DNA of 64,000 nt from Mesorhizobium sp. M1B.F.Ca.ET.045.04.1.1. GTDB lineage: Bacteria; Pseudomonadota; Alphaproteobacteria; Rhizobiales; Rhizobiaceae. Position 1 is the stretch's first letter, and each line of letters opens with the position of its first letter. The position numbers were made by a program, and so were the translations under genes. The notes beneath the pieces were generated by a model, which saw only the letters and a list, made by a program, of their open reading frames with translations, did not search any database and was not told the DNA's origin. This document shows positions 16,655 to 26,367 of the stretch, piece by piece. The stretch covers positions 2,953,001 to 3,017,000 of the forward strand of contig NZ_CP034448.1 in NCBI RefSeq assembly GCF_003952465.1, in the 5' to 3' direction.

Positions 16655-17515
16655 ATGAACAGCGATGGCTTTCACGTCGGCCTCATCGGTGCCGGCATCC
16701 AGATGTCGAAATCGCCGGCCCTCCACGAGGAGGAGGCCCGCGTGCTAGGCCTGAAATACGCCTATGAGCTTCTCGATGCCGCCGAACCGCCTCGTGTAGG
16801 CGCGACATTGCCCGACTTGCTCGCGGAGGCGGACAGGAGAGGCTTTGCGGGGGTGAACGTCACCCATCCGTTCAAGCAGTCCATCATACCTCTTCTGAAC
16901 GGCTTGTCCGAGGACGCCGACATGCTAGGGGCGGTGAACACGGTCGTGATGCGGGAAGGCAAACGCATCGGGCACAACACCGACTGGCACGGGTTCTATC
17001 GGAACTTCTCGAACGGGCTTGCCGACGTCGACAAGACCCGGGCGGTCTTGCTCGGTGCAGGGGGCGCGGGGGTGGCAGTCGCACATGCGGCGATCAAGCT
17101 CGACATGGGGATGCTCTATATCTTCGACCAGGACCCATCGAGGTCCCATACCCTGGCTAACCAACTCAACAAACGCTTCGGCCGCGAATGCGCACAAGCC
17201 ATAACCGACGTAGGGGCGGCCTTGGAGCAGTCGTCGGGATTGATCCACGCGACGCCGATGGGGATGAAGGGCCATCCGGGATTGCCGATAGAACCGCAAT
17301 GGCTCCAACCGCGCCACTGGGTCGCCGACATCGTCTACATGCCGCTCGTGACAGAGCTCTTGTCGCTGGCCAGAGCAAAGGGATGCCGGGTACTGCCCGG
17401 AGGAGGCATGACCGTCTTCCAAGCGGCCGCTGCCTTTCACTTGTTCACAGGCGTCGAGCCTGACGCTGACAGGATGTCTCGCTATTTCGAGGTGCTGTGC
17501 CGCCAGTCGGCGTGA
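16655..17515 (+). CDS. Shikimate/quinate dehydrogenase-like oxidoreductase
   Basis: A protein of 286 residues with the AroE fold. Substrate residues S18 and S20 (MSKSPALHE), catalytic K74 (NVTHPFKQ), N95 (GAVNTV) and D110 (HNTDWHGF) are present; the cofactor loop is LLGAGGAGVAVAHAA. In place of the NADP-binding NRT motif after the third strand it has FDQDPSR, where Asp suggests NAD preference, as in catabolic quinate/shikimate dehydrogenases. A role in catabolism rather than biosynthesis is supported by its place after the importer and before type II dehydroquinase. Confidence 0.82.
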   Translation: MNSDGFHVGLIGAGIQMSKSPALHEEEARVLGLKYAYELLDAAEPPRVGATLPDLLAEADRRGFAGVNVTHPFKQSIIPLLNGLSEDADMLGAVNTVVMREGKRIGHNTDWHGFYRNFSNGLADVDKTRAVLLGAGGAGVAVAHAAIKLDMGMLYIFDQDPSRSHTLANQLNKRFGRECAQAITDVGAALEQSSGLIHATPMGMKGHPGLPIEPQWLQPRHWVADIVYMPLVTELLSLARAKGCRVLPGGGMTVFQAAAAFHLFTGVEPDADRMSRYFEVLCRQSA

Positions 17516-17530
17516 AGAGGACACGGGCAA

Positions 17531-17899
17531 ATGCCGCACATCATCATCGACTACAGCCGCGGCGCTTCCGAAGTCGTCGACCTGGAGGCCCTGGCCCGCG
17601 CGGTTCATCGCGAGGTGCGCGATGGAGGGCTCGTGAAGCCCACCGCGGTCAGAACATTGGCCAGAGAGGCGACTGTGTCCCTGGTGGCCGACGAGCATCC
17701 GCAGAACCATTTCATCCAGATCATCGTGCGCATGGCACCGGGCCGCGAACCGGAGGTGAAGAAACAGCTCCTTCAGCGCGTGTTCGAGGCGGCGCGAGGC
17801 GTGGCCGCGGTCGCGCTCACCGACGGTCGGATCGGCCTTAGAGCGGACCTCTATGAGTCCAATCCCGAGCTCGCCATTTCGGCCAGCTCGATTCCGTGA
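17531..17899 (+). CDS. HpaF-like 5-carboxymethyl-2-hydroxymuconate isomerase
   Basis: A protein of 122 residues starting MPHIIIDYS, where Pro2 would be the catalytic N-terminal proline of the tautomerase superfamily. Its length and the pattern [13 protein letters not shown] near the end fit the HpaF type (about 125 residues) rather than 60-residue 4-oxalocrotonate tautomerases. HpaF isomerises ring-cleavage products ahead of decarboxylation, hydration (HpaH) and aldol cleavage (HpaI), both of which have homologues in the divergent operon. AGAGGA precedes the ATG. Confidence 0.75.
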   Translation: MPHIIIDYSRGASEVVDLEALARAVHREVRDGGLVKPTAVRTLAREATVSLVADEHPQNHFIQIIVRMAPGREPEVKKQLLQRVFEAARGVAAVALTDGRIGLRADLYESNPELAISASSIP

Positions 17900-17925
17900 C
17901 GATGCCACATTCAAAGGAGCCAACC

Positions 17926-18375
17926 ATGAGCGTCATCTACGTCTTGAACGGCCCGAACCTGAATCTGCTCGGCAAACGCCAGCCCCACATCTACGGGCAT
18001 GAGACGCTGGCAGATGTCGAGGCGGATTGCCGGCGACTTGCGAGCGAACTGGGCCAAGAAATACGTTTCCATCAAAGCAATCGGGAATACGAGATCATAG
18101 ACTGGATTCACGAGGCGCGCGAAGACGGCGCGGGCATCGTCATCAACCCGGCGGCTTTCACACACACATCCTTGGCGATCCTGGACGCGCTGAATACCTT
18201 CGAGGGCCCGGTGATTGAGGTGCACATTTCGAATGTCCACAAACGCGAGAGCTTCCGCCACCACTCGTTCGTGTCCCACCGCGCGGACGGTGTGATCTGC
18301 GGGCTTGGGACCGAAGGCTATCAACTTGGGCTTCGACGTGTCGCCTCACTGATCACGCCCAAGGGCACAGGATGA
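17926..18375 (+). CDS. aroQ: Type II 3-dehydroquinate dehydratase
   Basis: A protein of 149 residues, standard for the dodecameric type II enzyme. [18 protein letters not shown] holds the lid Arg18 and catalytic Y23; N74 and H80 (VINPAAFTH), and H100 ([11 protein letters not shown]) complete the active site. It removes water from 3-dehydroquinate to give 3-dehydroshikimate. AAAGGAG six bases before ATG 17926 selects this start over the in-frame ATG 30 bases upstream. In this cluster it would work in quinate breakdown rather than aromatic biosynthesis. Confidence 0.93.
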   Translation: MSVIYVLNGPNLNLLGKRQPHIYGHETLADVEADCRRLASELGQEIRFHQSNREYEIIDWIHEAREDGAGIVINPAAFTHTSLAILDALNTFEGPVIEVHISNVHKRESFRHHSFVSHRADGVICGLGTEGYQLGLRRVASLITPKGTG

Positions 18376-18382
18376 GAATGCG

Positions 18383-18581
18383 ATGACGAGAACGACGATT
18401 GGCGGTCAAGGGTGCCGGCCTCATCGGGAAGCGCCATGTCCAGCACGTATTGTCGGAACCGGAGGCGACGCTCAGCGCCATCGCCGATCCGCTTCCGGCT
18501 TTAGAGCAATGGACTCGAACGAGCTACCCGAGGAGGCTTGAAGGTCTGGCGCGCGAAGCGGAACCCTACAGATTCAACTAA
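18383..18581 (+). pseudogene. N-terminal remnant of a Gfo/Idh/MocA oxidoreductase
   Basis: Starting at ATG 18383 (MTRTTI) and shifting frame once, the sequence reads AVKGAGLIGKRHVQHVLSEP and SAIADPLPALEQW, the Rossmann start of Gfo/Idh/MocA dehydrogenases (GxGxxGxxH). Only about 45 residues of family-like sequence remain before unrelated DNA. It follows aroQ by 7 bases, so it may once have been the last gene of the catabolic operon. Confidence 0.6.
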
Positions 18582-18858
18582 CCGCTCCCATTCGCTTCTT
18601 CAGGCGTTCACTCGTGGACACAGAAGGACCTGCGAGCCGCTGCCAAGCCCGCATAATGTTGCTTTAGCAGCGTTTTCCATGGGGCTACGTGCGGCAGCCT
18701 GCTCGATAGCTTGGTCCTCTCGCCCATTCTGGCCATTGGTCGTGAAGGCACTCGAGCGGTTCCCAGGAACTGGCAACGATGCGCTCCCCTTGCGGACTGG
18801 TCTCATTGGTTCGGGGAATCGAACACCCCTCGTGATTTTCTCCGTTCCGACAGATCGA

Positions 18859-19179
18859 TTACATCGATTTGTTGTAATGGCCTCCCGAAGCGATTCCGAA
18901 GGCGCCGACTGCATTGGCCGCGACGATGTCTCCCGCGGCCGGTACAAGCAAATCCATGCGGCGGGCAAATGCGACAAAAGTACTGCGAGCGGTTTCGGCA
19001 TCCACCTCGCCGCGAGGGCTGCCCGACAGGCATTGAGCGCGATGCCCTGAGCAGCGTTCCGCTTCGATGGCGGCCATTCATCCAGCAGGACGAAGGCCTC
19101 TTTTACGCTTTGAATGTCGGTCGGAAACCCAAGACCCACGAGCACCCTTCACGGGATGCTGAAATCGATTGTGTTCCAT
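18859..19179 (-). pseudogene. DUF982 protein gene with two frameshifts
   Basis: Three frames joined give a DUF982-like protein: MEHNRFQHPVK from ATG 19179, then VLVGLGFPTDIQSVKEAF and LLDEWPPSKRNAAQGIA, then GEVDAETARSTFVAFARRMD to the stop at 18859. An extra G near 19150 and a further one-base change near 19015 break the frame. Two intact relatives lie at 24.1 and 25.6 kb. The function of DUF982 is unknown. Confidence 0.65.
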
Positions 19180-19253
19180 GTTTTCATCCGTTCACGGGGT
19201 TAGTTCATCGATCGCAAGACTCCCCACGGCGCGTTTCGTGAAAGGTTGGCCTC

Positions 19254-19484
19254 TTAGCCTGTCGAACTCCCGTTCGCCGGGTGTTGTTTGCCGTCGCTAA
19301 GATTCCGCGCGGCCAGAAACATCACCGTGTATGCTACTTTGCGCCGATCCCAACCTGCGTGTTCTGCCCGGTCAAGCAGTTCCGACAGGATCGGGTCCAG
19401 CGCGGTTTTCAGATCCGCTTCGTAGTTCAGGTCGATGGCCGCGCGCGAGGGCGGCGGGATGACATCCAGTTTCATCACGTTCAT
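19254..19484 (-). CDS. Small conserved-looking protein of unknown function
   Basis: Seventy-six residues from ATG 19484 (or 73 from ATG 19475). The sequence is helical with a basic/aromatic centre (LLDRAEHAGWDRRKVAYTV) and no signal peptide. It lies 60 bases downstream of groEL on the same strand and might be co-transcribed with the chaperonin operon. No family recognised. Confidence 0.55.
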   Translation of the reverse strand: MNVMKLDVIPPPSRAAIDLNYEADLKTALDPILSELLDRAEHAGWDRRKVAYTVMFLAARNLSDGKQHPANGSSTG

Positions 19485-19544
19485 GGCCTCACCCAATGTC
19501 AGAGACGTACGCGCCCCATGGAGCGCGGACACCGCTGCCTTTCC

Positions 19545-21547
<2,003 letters not shown>

Positions 21548-21700
21548 TTCGTTCTCCTTCAGGACAAACAGATTTTTGAGGTTCCTCAACACCGGGCCGG
21601 CAATATCGGCCGGTGCGGGGCGCCGCGACCCCTCTTCAGGCATCGCGCATATCGAGCTAGTTTTGCATTTTTTGAGTTTCAAGAGGTCGCTGAAAAATTT

Positions 21701-21727
21701 TTGGCACGCGGCACTTCGGAGTGCTAG
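21701..21727 (-). promoter_or_regulatory. CIRCE element (HrcA operator) of groESL
   Basis: Read on the groES strand: CTAGCACTC, nine bases, GCGTGCCAA. The consensus is TTAGCACTC-N9-GAGTGCTAA; the left arm differs at one position and the right arm at two. The exact 9-9-9 spacing and the place upstream of groES make the assignment strong. HrcA repressor binds here and is released on heat shock. Confidence 0.82.
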
Positions 21728-21883
21728 CGACATGAAATCATGAAGCTATTTTGCTAGGGCGCGCGATTTTTGGGTCTTGAAATTCGGCCCGAACTCCACG
21801 AAATTTTTTGCGGTTGGAGTCCCAAAAGGCCTCACTGCAACACAAACGATGCCAAGGAGATTGTCAGTAAGCGGAGACCATCG

Positions 21884-22231
21884 ATGGAACGAACCTTGCC
21901 GAAAAACATCCCCTCGATCGCCCCTGAAACGTCTGATCCTTCGCTTGATCGCCTGCTGTTCCCGGCGCGGCATTTTAATCACCCCGACGAGGTGGTGTGC
22001 GATCGCACGCTCGATATTCAGGAAAAGCGCGCCATTCTTGCCTCATGGGCGTCGGATGCTTGCGCCGTCGAATCCCTGCCTGCGCTGCGAAAGCCACCGG
22101 GCACTGCGAGCCCGGTGACGTTTGACGCAGTCATGGATGCACTTGGCCGACTGGACAACACTCGCGCCGAATTTGGCTGTGACTTCAAGCAACGGCGGGA
22201 CAGAAAACGCCCGCAAAGACTTGATGCCTGA
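21884..22231 (+). CDS. Conserved hypothetical protein next to groESL
   Basis: A protein of 115 residues, divergent from groES. GGAG lies before ATG 21884. The central part, FNHPDEVVCDRTLDIQEKRA then ILASWASDACAVES, resembles a short conserved segment found in many rhizobial proteins of unknown role. No signal peptide or membrane segment. It is followed by the usg-like gene after 22 bases and is probably co-transcribed with it. Confidence 0.75.
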   Translation: MERTLPKNIPSIAPETSDPSLDRLLFPARHFNHPDEVVCDRTLDIQEKRAILASWASDACAVESLPALRKPPGTASPVTFDAVMDALGRLDNTRAEFGCDFKQRRDRKRPQRLDA

Positions 22232-22253
22232 GCGCGTGCTATAGGAGGGACGC

Positions 22254-22522
22254 ATGGTCAGCAGGGAATTCCGGCTGCAAATGGAGGGCTACGGTCTCAC
22301 AACCGCGGAAATCCACTACCATCTTCCCGATCATCCAAGCCTTTTGCAGCTCTACGTTTGGCAGGAATACGATCTTGCACGGAATTCCCAACCCTGAAGG
22401 GGTTCCTGGACTACTGGGAGCGCGAACTCGAAGGCGCGCTCCATTCCGTGCGCGCCGCCCATCACCGCCTGATCCGGCCTTCCGAATGGCGGACCGTAGA
22501 CGGCATCGTGACAATTCAATAG
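22254..22522 (+). pseudogene. usg: Usg-family protein gene with a single-base frameshift
   Basis: AGGAGG and ATG 22254 open a frame reading MVSREFRLQMEGYGLTTAEI and HPSLLQLYVWQEYDLA, typical of the small Usg family (TrpF-adjacent proteins of unknown function). After DLA the frame stops early, but one added C near 22380 restores PEFPTLKGFLDYWERELEGA and a proper end at 22522 (about 89 residues). All of the family is therefore present but split. A sequencing error is as likely as a real mutation. Confidence 0.78.
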
Positions 22523-22857
22523 ACGGCGCCCGGGTTCGCTTCGGCCAGGCCCGCTAGGTCTGCCGACGTCAGCGCTATTGGCCAAAGACCGTCACACCAA
22601 AGCCTCTTTGTTGGTTGGCGGCGTGCAGCAGCCACAAAAAACCGATGCGCTCGGATCGATCAGTTCCTGTGGAACGAGAACGAGCATTGCAGTGGTCGTG
22701 CATAGCAGCGAAGCAGATGCGTACTCGTTGAAGCGCTTGCCATTGAGCATTTGAAGACCGGCGCTAAGCCGCCTTAGCGATTATTTTCCCCCTTGACGCC
22801 CCGGAAACCGATTCCCAACTCATCGTTGTCGGCCGCCGAGTAAGGGACCGATGTGTC
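22523..22857. other. Intergenic region upstream of the thermometer
   Basis: About 335 bases with no convincing gene. CTTGAC at 22792-22797 could be the -35 box of an RpoH promoter for hsp20, but no clear -10 match at the right distance was found. Confidence 0.35.
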
Positions 22858-22918
22858 AGGGAGCGCCAGGCTTCTTGGCGTTCCCTCGTATCTATGTTGC
22901 TCCAAGGAGGATGTAGTT
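22858..22918 (+). promoter_or_regulatory. ROSE-type RNA thermometer in the hsp20 leader
   Basis: A hairpin of 11 pairs (22858-22868 with 22876-22886, one G-U pair) is followed by TTGCTCC at 22897-22903 immediately before AAGGAGG at 22904-22910. The UUGCUCC strand can pair with the ribosome-binding site, the hallmark of rhizobial ROSE elements, in which a conserved U(U/C)GCU opposes the Shine-Dalgarno. At normal temperature the site is hidden; heat opens it. The hsp20 ATG is at 22919. Confidence 0.78.
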
Positions 22919-23386
22919 ATGAGAACGAACCTGGACTTTTCCCCCTTCTATCGGTCGAGCATCGGCTTTGACCGCATCTTCACCCTGCTCGAAAACGCCA
23001 GCCCGCCACAGAACGCGGACAACTGGCCGCCCTACGATATCGCCAAGCATGGCGAAGACACCTATCGCATTGTCCTTGCGGTCGCCGGTTTCGATGAAGA
23101 CGAGCTTACGATCACGCACGAGCCAAATATGCTCGTGATCGAGGGCGCCAAGACAGAGAACGACGAGGCTCAGTACCTCCATCATGGCCTGGCGCTGAGG
23201 CCGTTCGTGCGCCGCTTCGAGCTGGCCGACCATGTGACTATTGTGAGGGCAAAGCTGGAGAACGGTCTGCTGATCATCGACCTCAAGAAAGAAATCCCCG
23301 AGGAGATGAAGCCGCGCCGCATCGCGATCAATGTCGATACCGGCAAGAAGGCCGCGTCCAAGCGCATTGAAAACGCGGCAGCCTGA
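22919..23386 (+). CDS. Small heat-shock protein Hsp20 (IbpA-like, class A)
   Basis: A protein of 155 residues with the rhizobial class A start MRTNLDFSPFYRSSIGFDRIF and alpha-crystallin domain (DNWPPYDIAKHGEDTYRI, VIEGAKTENDEAQYLHHGLA, FRRFEL-like FVRRFELADHV). The motif LENGLLIIDLKKEIPEE ends the domain, followed by a C-terminal IxI-like segment (RRIAI). It holds unfolding proteins for later refolding. Translation is probably controlled by the thermometer just upstream. Confidence 0.93.
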   Translation: MRTNLDFSPFYRSSIGFDRIFTLLENASPPQNADNWPPYDIAKHGEDTYRIVLAVAGFDEDELTITHEPNMLVIEGAKTENDEAQYLHHGLALRPFVRRFELADHVTIVRAKLENGLLIIDLKKEIPEEMKPRRIAINVDTGKKAASKRIENAAA

Positions 23387-23465
23387 TCTTAGCGGTCGAC
23401 CTGCCTCCACCCCGTTTGTCGTGGTGCGCCTGGCTACGACCCAAAGTTCGAAAGGAGAAGGACAA

Positions 23466-23975
23466 ATGAGCGTGCGTGACTTGATTCCCTGGAGCCGTGG
23501 CGGCAGCCAGGCGCCGAGCATTTATCGCAATGAAGGAATGGATCCGTTCCTGTCGCTGCATCGCAATGTCAACCGGCTATTCGACGAGGTATTCCGCGGT
23601 TTTGACACGCCTTCGATGCTGGGCCGCATGAGCCCTAACAACGGCACTTGGCCAAGCGTGGAGTTCTCGGAAACCGATCAGGAAATTCGGGTGACGGCCG
23701 AAATCCCTGGCCTCGATAAAAACGACGTCGAAGTCATGCTGGATGATGGTGTTCTGACGCTTCGCGGCGAGAAGAAGGCAGAGACCGAGGATAAGGACCG
23801 CCAGTTCAGCGAACGCTTTTATGGGCGCTTTGAGCGGCGCTTCAGTCTCGGCCGTGAGATTGAAGAAGACAAGGTGGCGGCCACGTTCAAGAACGGCGTG
23901 CTCACCGTGACACTGCCGAAGACCAAAAAGGCCCAGGCAAACGCCAAGCGCATTGCAATCAATGGCAGCAAATGA
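23466..23975 (+). CDS. Small heat-shock protein Hsp20 (class C-like)
   Basis: A protein of 169 residues from ATG 23466 with AGGAGAAGG before it. MSVRDLIPWSRG is the usual beginning of the second rhizobial sHsp class. The alpha-crystallin domain runs from about 60 to 155 (WPSVEFSETDQEIRVTAEIP, GVLTLRGEKKAETEDKD, FKNGVLTVTLPK). No thermometer-like pairing is seen in its leader, 79 bases after the first hsp20, so it may be read from the same transcript. Confidence 0.93.
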   Translation: MSVRDLIPWSRGGSQAPSIYRNEGMDPFLSLHRNVNRLFDEVFRGFDTPSMLGRMSPNNGTWPSVEFSETDQEIRVTAEIPGLDKNDVEVMLDDGVLTLRGEKKAETEDKDRQFSERFYGRFERRFSLGREIEEDKVAATFKNGVLTVTLPKTKKAQANAKRIAINGSK

Positions 23976-23987
23976 CGGTTCGTGAAG

Positions 23988-24018
23988 GAGGGCCGGGGCT
24001 CGTCCAGCTCCGGCCCTC
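23988..24018 (+). terminator. Strong hairpin after the hsp20 pair
   Basis: GAGGGCCGGGGCT and AGCTCCGGCCCTC form 13 pairs with one mismatch around a five-base loop, 13 bases after the second hsp20 stop. There is no U-run, so it may act as a weak terminator or as an mRNA-stabilising stem. Confidence 0.55.
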
Positions 24019-24115
24019 GCAGATAGCGAGGATGGCCAAATGACATCCGACAGCCTCGACAGAGCCGCATCATGGGATGCTGGACCACGCCCTCGCAATC
24101 ACAGGGAGGTAACAA

Positions 24116-24415
24116 ATGACCGGTCTGGCTTTCCTTGCCCCCGTGCAGGTTAAGACTACTGACGCGATACACGACATCAACTCGGTGCGGGAGGCGCTCG
24201 TATTCTTGAATCAATGGCCGAAGGTCCGTCGGGGACCGGTATACAGCTGCGCAGTGAGAAGCTGCAACGCCGCGATCGCCGGGCAGATGACAACCGAACA
24301 GGCGCGACAGGCATTTGTCAGCTTTGCCAGGATAGCTGGGGTGCTGGCCAAATCCGATTTTTCGCCACTGGCAGGGGTTGACCGAAAGCCGTCCGTTTCT
24401 GAGCGCGGGCCCTGA
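24116..24415 (+). CDS. DUF982 family protein
   Basis: A protein of 99 residues with GGGAGG before the ATG. INSVREALVFLNQWPKVRRG, then SCNAAIAGQMTTEQARQAF and SFARIAGVL form the DUF982 pattern of two helices around a W-P turn. The function is unknown; members abound in rhizobia, often near stress genes. Paralogs lie at 25.6 kb (intact) and 18.9 kb (broken). Confidence 0.82.
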   Translation: MTGLAFLAPVQVKTTDAIHDINSVREALVFLNQWPKVRRGPVYSCAVRSCNAAIAGQMTTEQARQAFVSFARIAGVLAKSDFSPLAGVDRKPSVSERGP

Positions 24416-24417
24416 CT

Positions 24418-24639
24418 TCAGCCCGGGCTGCTCTTGGGCGCGCATAGGGTAGGGACATCGGCGCGCGGGCTGGTCGGTTTCACCGAAGCAGTGGTCGCGG
24501 TGTCGATCGGCAGAACGATTGCCATGCGTGCCCGGTCCTCAGGCCAGAGTGGTTTCCCGAAGATGAAGAACCCGATTGCAAGAGCGCATATGAGCAAGAG
24601 TGCGGCGAAAATGTTCGCGATGATCGAGCCCAGTTGCAT
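24418..24639 (-). CDS. Small single-span membrane protein
   Basis: Seventy-three residues from ATG 24639, which has GGAGGAG before it. One membrane helix (IIANIFAALLLICALAIGFFIF) is followed by a short Thr/Pro-rich tail. It converges with the DUF982 gene, the stops being two bases apart. No family recognised. Confidence 0.6.
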   Translation of the reverse strand: MQLGSIIANIFAALLLICALAIGFFIFGKPLWPEDRARMAIVLPIDTATTASVKPTSPRADVPTLCAPKSSPG

Positions 24640-25070
24640 GCGCTCCTCCAGTAAGGGACGCCCGCTCCATTGCAGGTGACGGCGGGCGTCCCACAACCGA
24701 CGATGAAGGGACTCATTTTCGACGGTTCCTAAAGGGTTGGGTCCAATGCGACAGCGCATCGGACTTCTGTTGCAATTGCACGTGCTTGAGCAGGGGGAAC
24801 AGTTTGCCTCCCGGCCGCCAAACGCCAAACCCTCGACAGCCCGTGCGCAGCCGCCTGGCTAACAACGAGCCGAATCTACCGCCGAGGCAAGCAGGGTTTG
24901 CAGCAACGGCACCTAAGCTCAAAGCATGAACCATTCACCCTTTGGCGCTCACGGCGGGTCCCGGGCGCGATGCACACTGAATCGCCAACCGGCAATGGCT
25001 AAGCCCTTTGGAGAAGTATTACGTTCGCAAGGAAAGACTAAAGTAAACCTCAAAATAGAGGGTCGCTAAC
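24640..25070. other. Intergenic region without recognisable genes
   Basis: About 430 bases between two divergent small genes. A 73-codon frame on the minus strand at 24713-24934 has no clear ribosome-binding site or domain. GTTGCAATTGCAC near 24770 contains a short palindrome. Nothing further was seen. Confidence 0.35.
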
Positions 25071-25511
25071 ATGGCAATTGAGAGCAAAAAATATATGAAG
25101 CGGATGCCTGAAAATCTATTTTCAGAGGCACAGGCACGGCGCGATTTTCTCAACAAGGCCGGCCGCTTCGCGGCGGTGACAGCACCAGCCATAACGCTTC
25201 TGCTCGGCACAAGCTTGAACTCCAGGGCGATCGCGAAATCGGGTGGGTTACGTCCGGGCGACGGATGGGGGGATAACAACCACATTCACAGCGGCCCTAG
25301 TGGTCAAGTCTACAAGGTCGCCCATAATAGACCTCAGCAAAGGTCACTCCGACAGCTACGGCGGCGGGTGCGCACGGGGGCTCGAGGTCGGGCGACCCCA
25401 ATTAGCGCGTTTAGCATCTGTTGTCCGGCAACAGACTCTCGGGGGCCGCCGCTAAACCGGATCTGCAGAGCTGCCTCGGTGCATTTCGTGACGCTCATTC
25501 TTCATTTGTGA
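25071..25511 (+). CDS. Tat-exported small protein with doubtful C-terminus
   Basis: The N-terminus RRDFLNKAGRFAAVTAPAIT followed by LLLGTSLNSRAIA is a twin-arginine signal with a long hydrophobic stretch. The following GGLRPGDGWGDNNHIHSGP is Gly/Asp/His-rich, like a metal-binding tail of small exported proteins. After about residue 82 the frame becomes Arg-rich and loses any pattern, which suggests a frameshift there. Start ATG 25071 has only a weak ribosome-binding site. Function unknown. Confidence 0.5.
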   Translation: MAIESKKYMKRMPENLFSEAQARRDFLNKAGRFAAVTAPAITLLLGTSLNSRAIAKSGGLRPGDGWGDNNHIHSGPSGQVYKVAHNRPQQRSLRQLRRRVRTGARGRATPISAFSICCPATDSRGPPLNRICRAASVHFVTLILHL

Positions 25512-25579
25512 CGAAGCCAATCTCGGTCGTGCCCATTTCTGGCGTTGCAAATGCAGCCCATCGAAGGAGTTTGAAACCT

Positions 25580-25870
25580 ATGACCAATCGTATGTTTAAC
25601 GAGCCTGTTTCAGTGTTCGTAGGTCTTGGCTTTCCTCACGAAGTCGCAACCGTTTTGGACGCCTACCATCTTCTGCTCGAATGGAATGGCATCCCCGATC
25701 TCGACCATGATGGTGCCCTCGAAGTCTGTAGGAAAGCCCTTAACGGCGACCAGACGGCTGAAGACGCGCGTGGAGCATTCGAGCGCTTTGCCCGCACCAA
25801 GGGTATTCTCTCGGAGGAAGCGCTCGAGCGAGCAGCGTCTAACTATGCTCAGGAATGGTTAAGCGCCTGA
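25580..25870 (+). CDS. DUF982 family protein
   Basis: A protein of 96 residues from ATG 25580 (AAGGAG ten bases upstream; ATG 25592 possible). It reads SVFVGLGFPHEVATVLDAYH, LLLEWNGIPDLDHDGALEVC and ARGAFERFARTKGI, the DUF982 pattern. Its VGLGFP motif is shared with the broken copy at 18.9 kb, so those two are closer to each other than to the 24.1 kb copy. Confidence 0.82.
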   Translation: MTNRMFNEPVSVFVGLGFPHEVATVLDAYHLLLEWNGIPDLDHDGALEVCRKALNGDQTAEDARGAFERFARTKGILSEEALERAASNYAQEWLSA

Positions 25871-26195
25871 GCCCAGTGGCTACCCGCGTCATCTCTGCCG
25901 GAACTGACTTCTAGCGTGAATTGATTTTCTAAAATCGGCCAGCCAGCCAAACCCGAGAATCCGGCCCAGGCTCCAGCAGTCAATCAGAAGAGGTCGGTGT
26001 TCCCCGACTCGCAAATGACGAACCGATCATTCCGGCGAGCTCTACCAAAAAAGTCAGCTTCGAGTCATTTGGCTGCGACTGAAGTCCCGCAGCCAAGCGC
26101 ATAGGTCCGTGCCAGGAAACATATAGCCCGCTATCTTATTTGCTTCCGGACTGGCGATTGTGAGTCCCTTTATCGTCAGTCATAGCTGCTAAGCT

Positions 26196-26234
26196 AAACA
26201 CCCGCTGCTCCCCGCGATGCAGCGGGTGTTTTTT
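26196..26234 (+). terminator. Rho-independent terminator, possibly of a small RNA
   Basis: AAACACCCGCTGC pairs with GCAGCGGGTGTTT around a ten-base loop and is followed by a U-run (GTTTTTTC). It stands 326 bases after the nearest upstream stop (DUF982), with no gene between, and 134 bases before the Crp-like gene. The 25871-26195 stretch has no protein gene; it could encode a small RNA ended by this hairpin. Confidence 0.85.
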
Positions 26235-26367
26235 CGACGGGTCTGTCAAATATATAATCGGCCTATGTTTAACATCGGTTGTGTGAAATCATGAATGGAC
26301 CCTTCGGCGTAGTTGAATTAGCTTTGCAGCTTCAGGTTGCCTGAGCATTGAGTTAATTCGGGGCGAG

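Noticed and set aside
22792..22850. RpoH promoter for hsp20
   Set aside because: CTTGAC fits a -35 box, but no -10 box at 16-18 bases was found, so it is only mentioned in the gap note.
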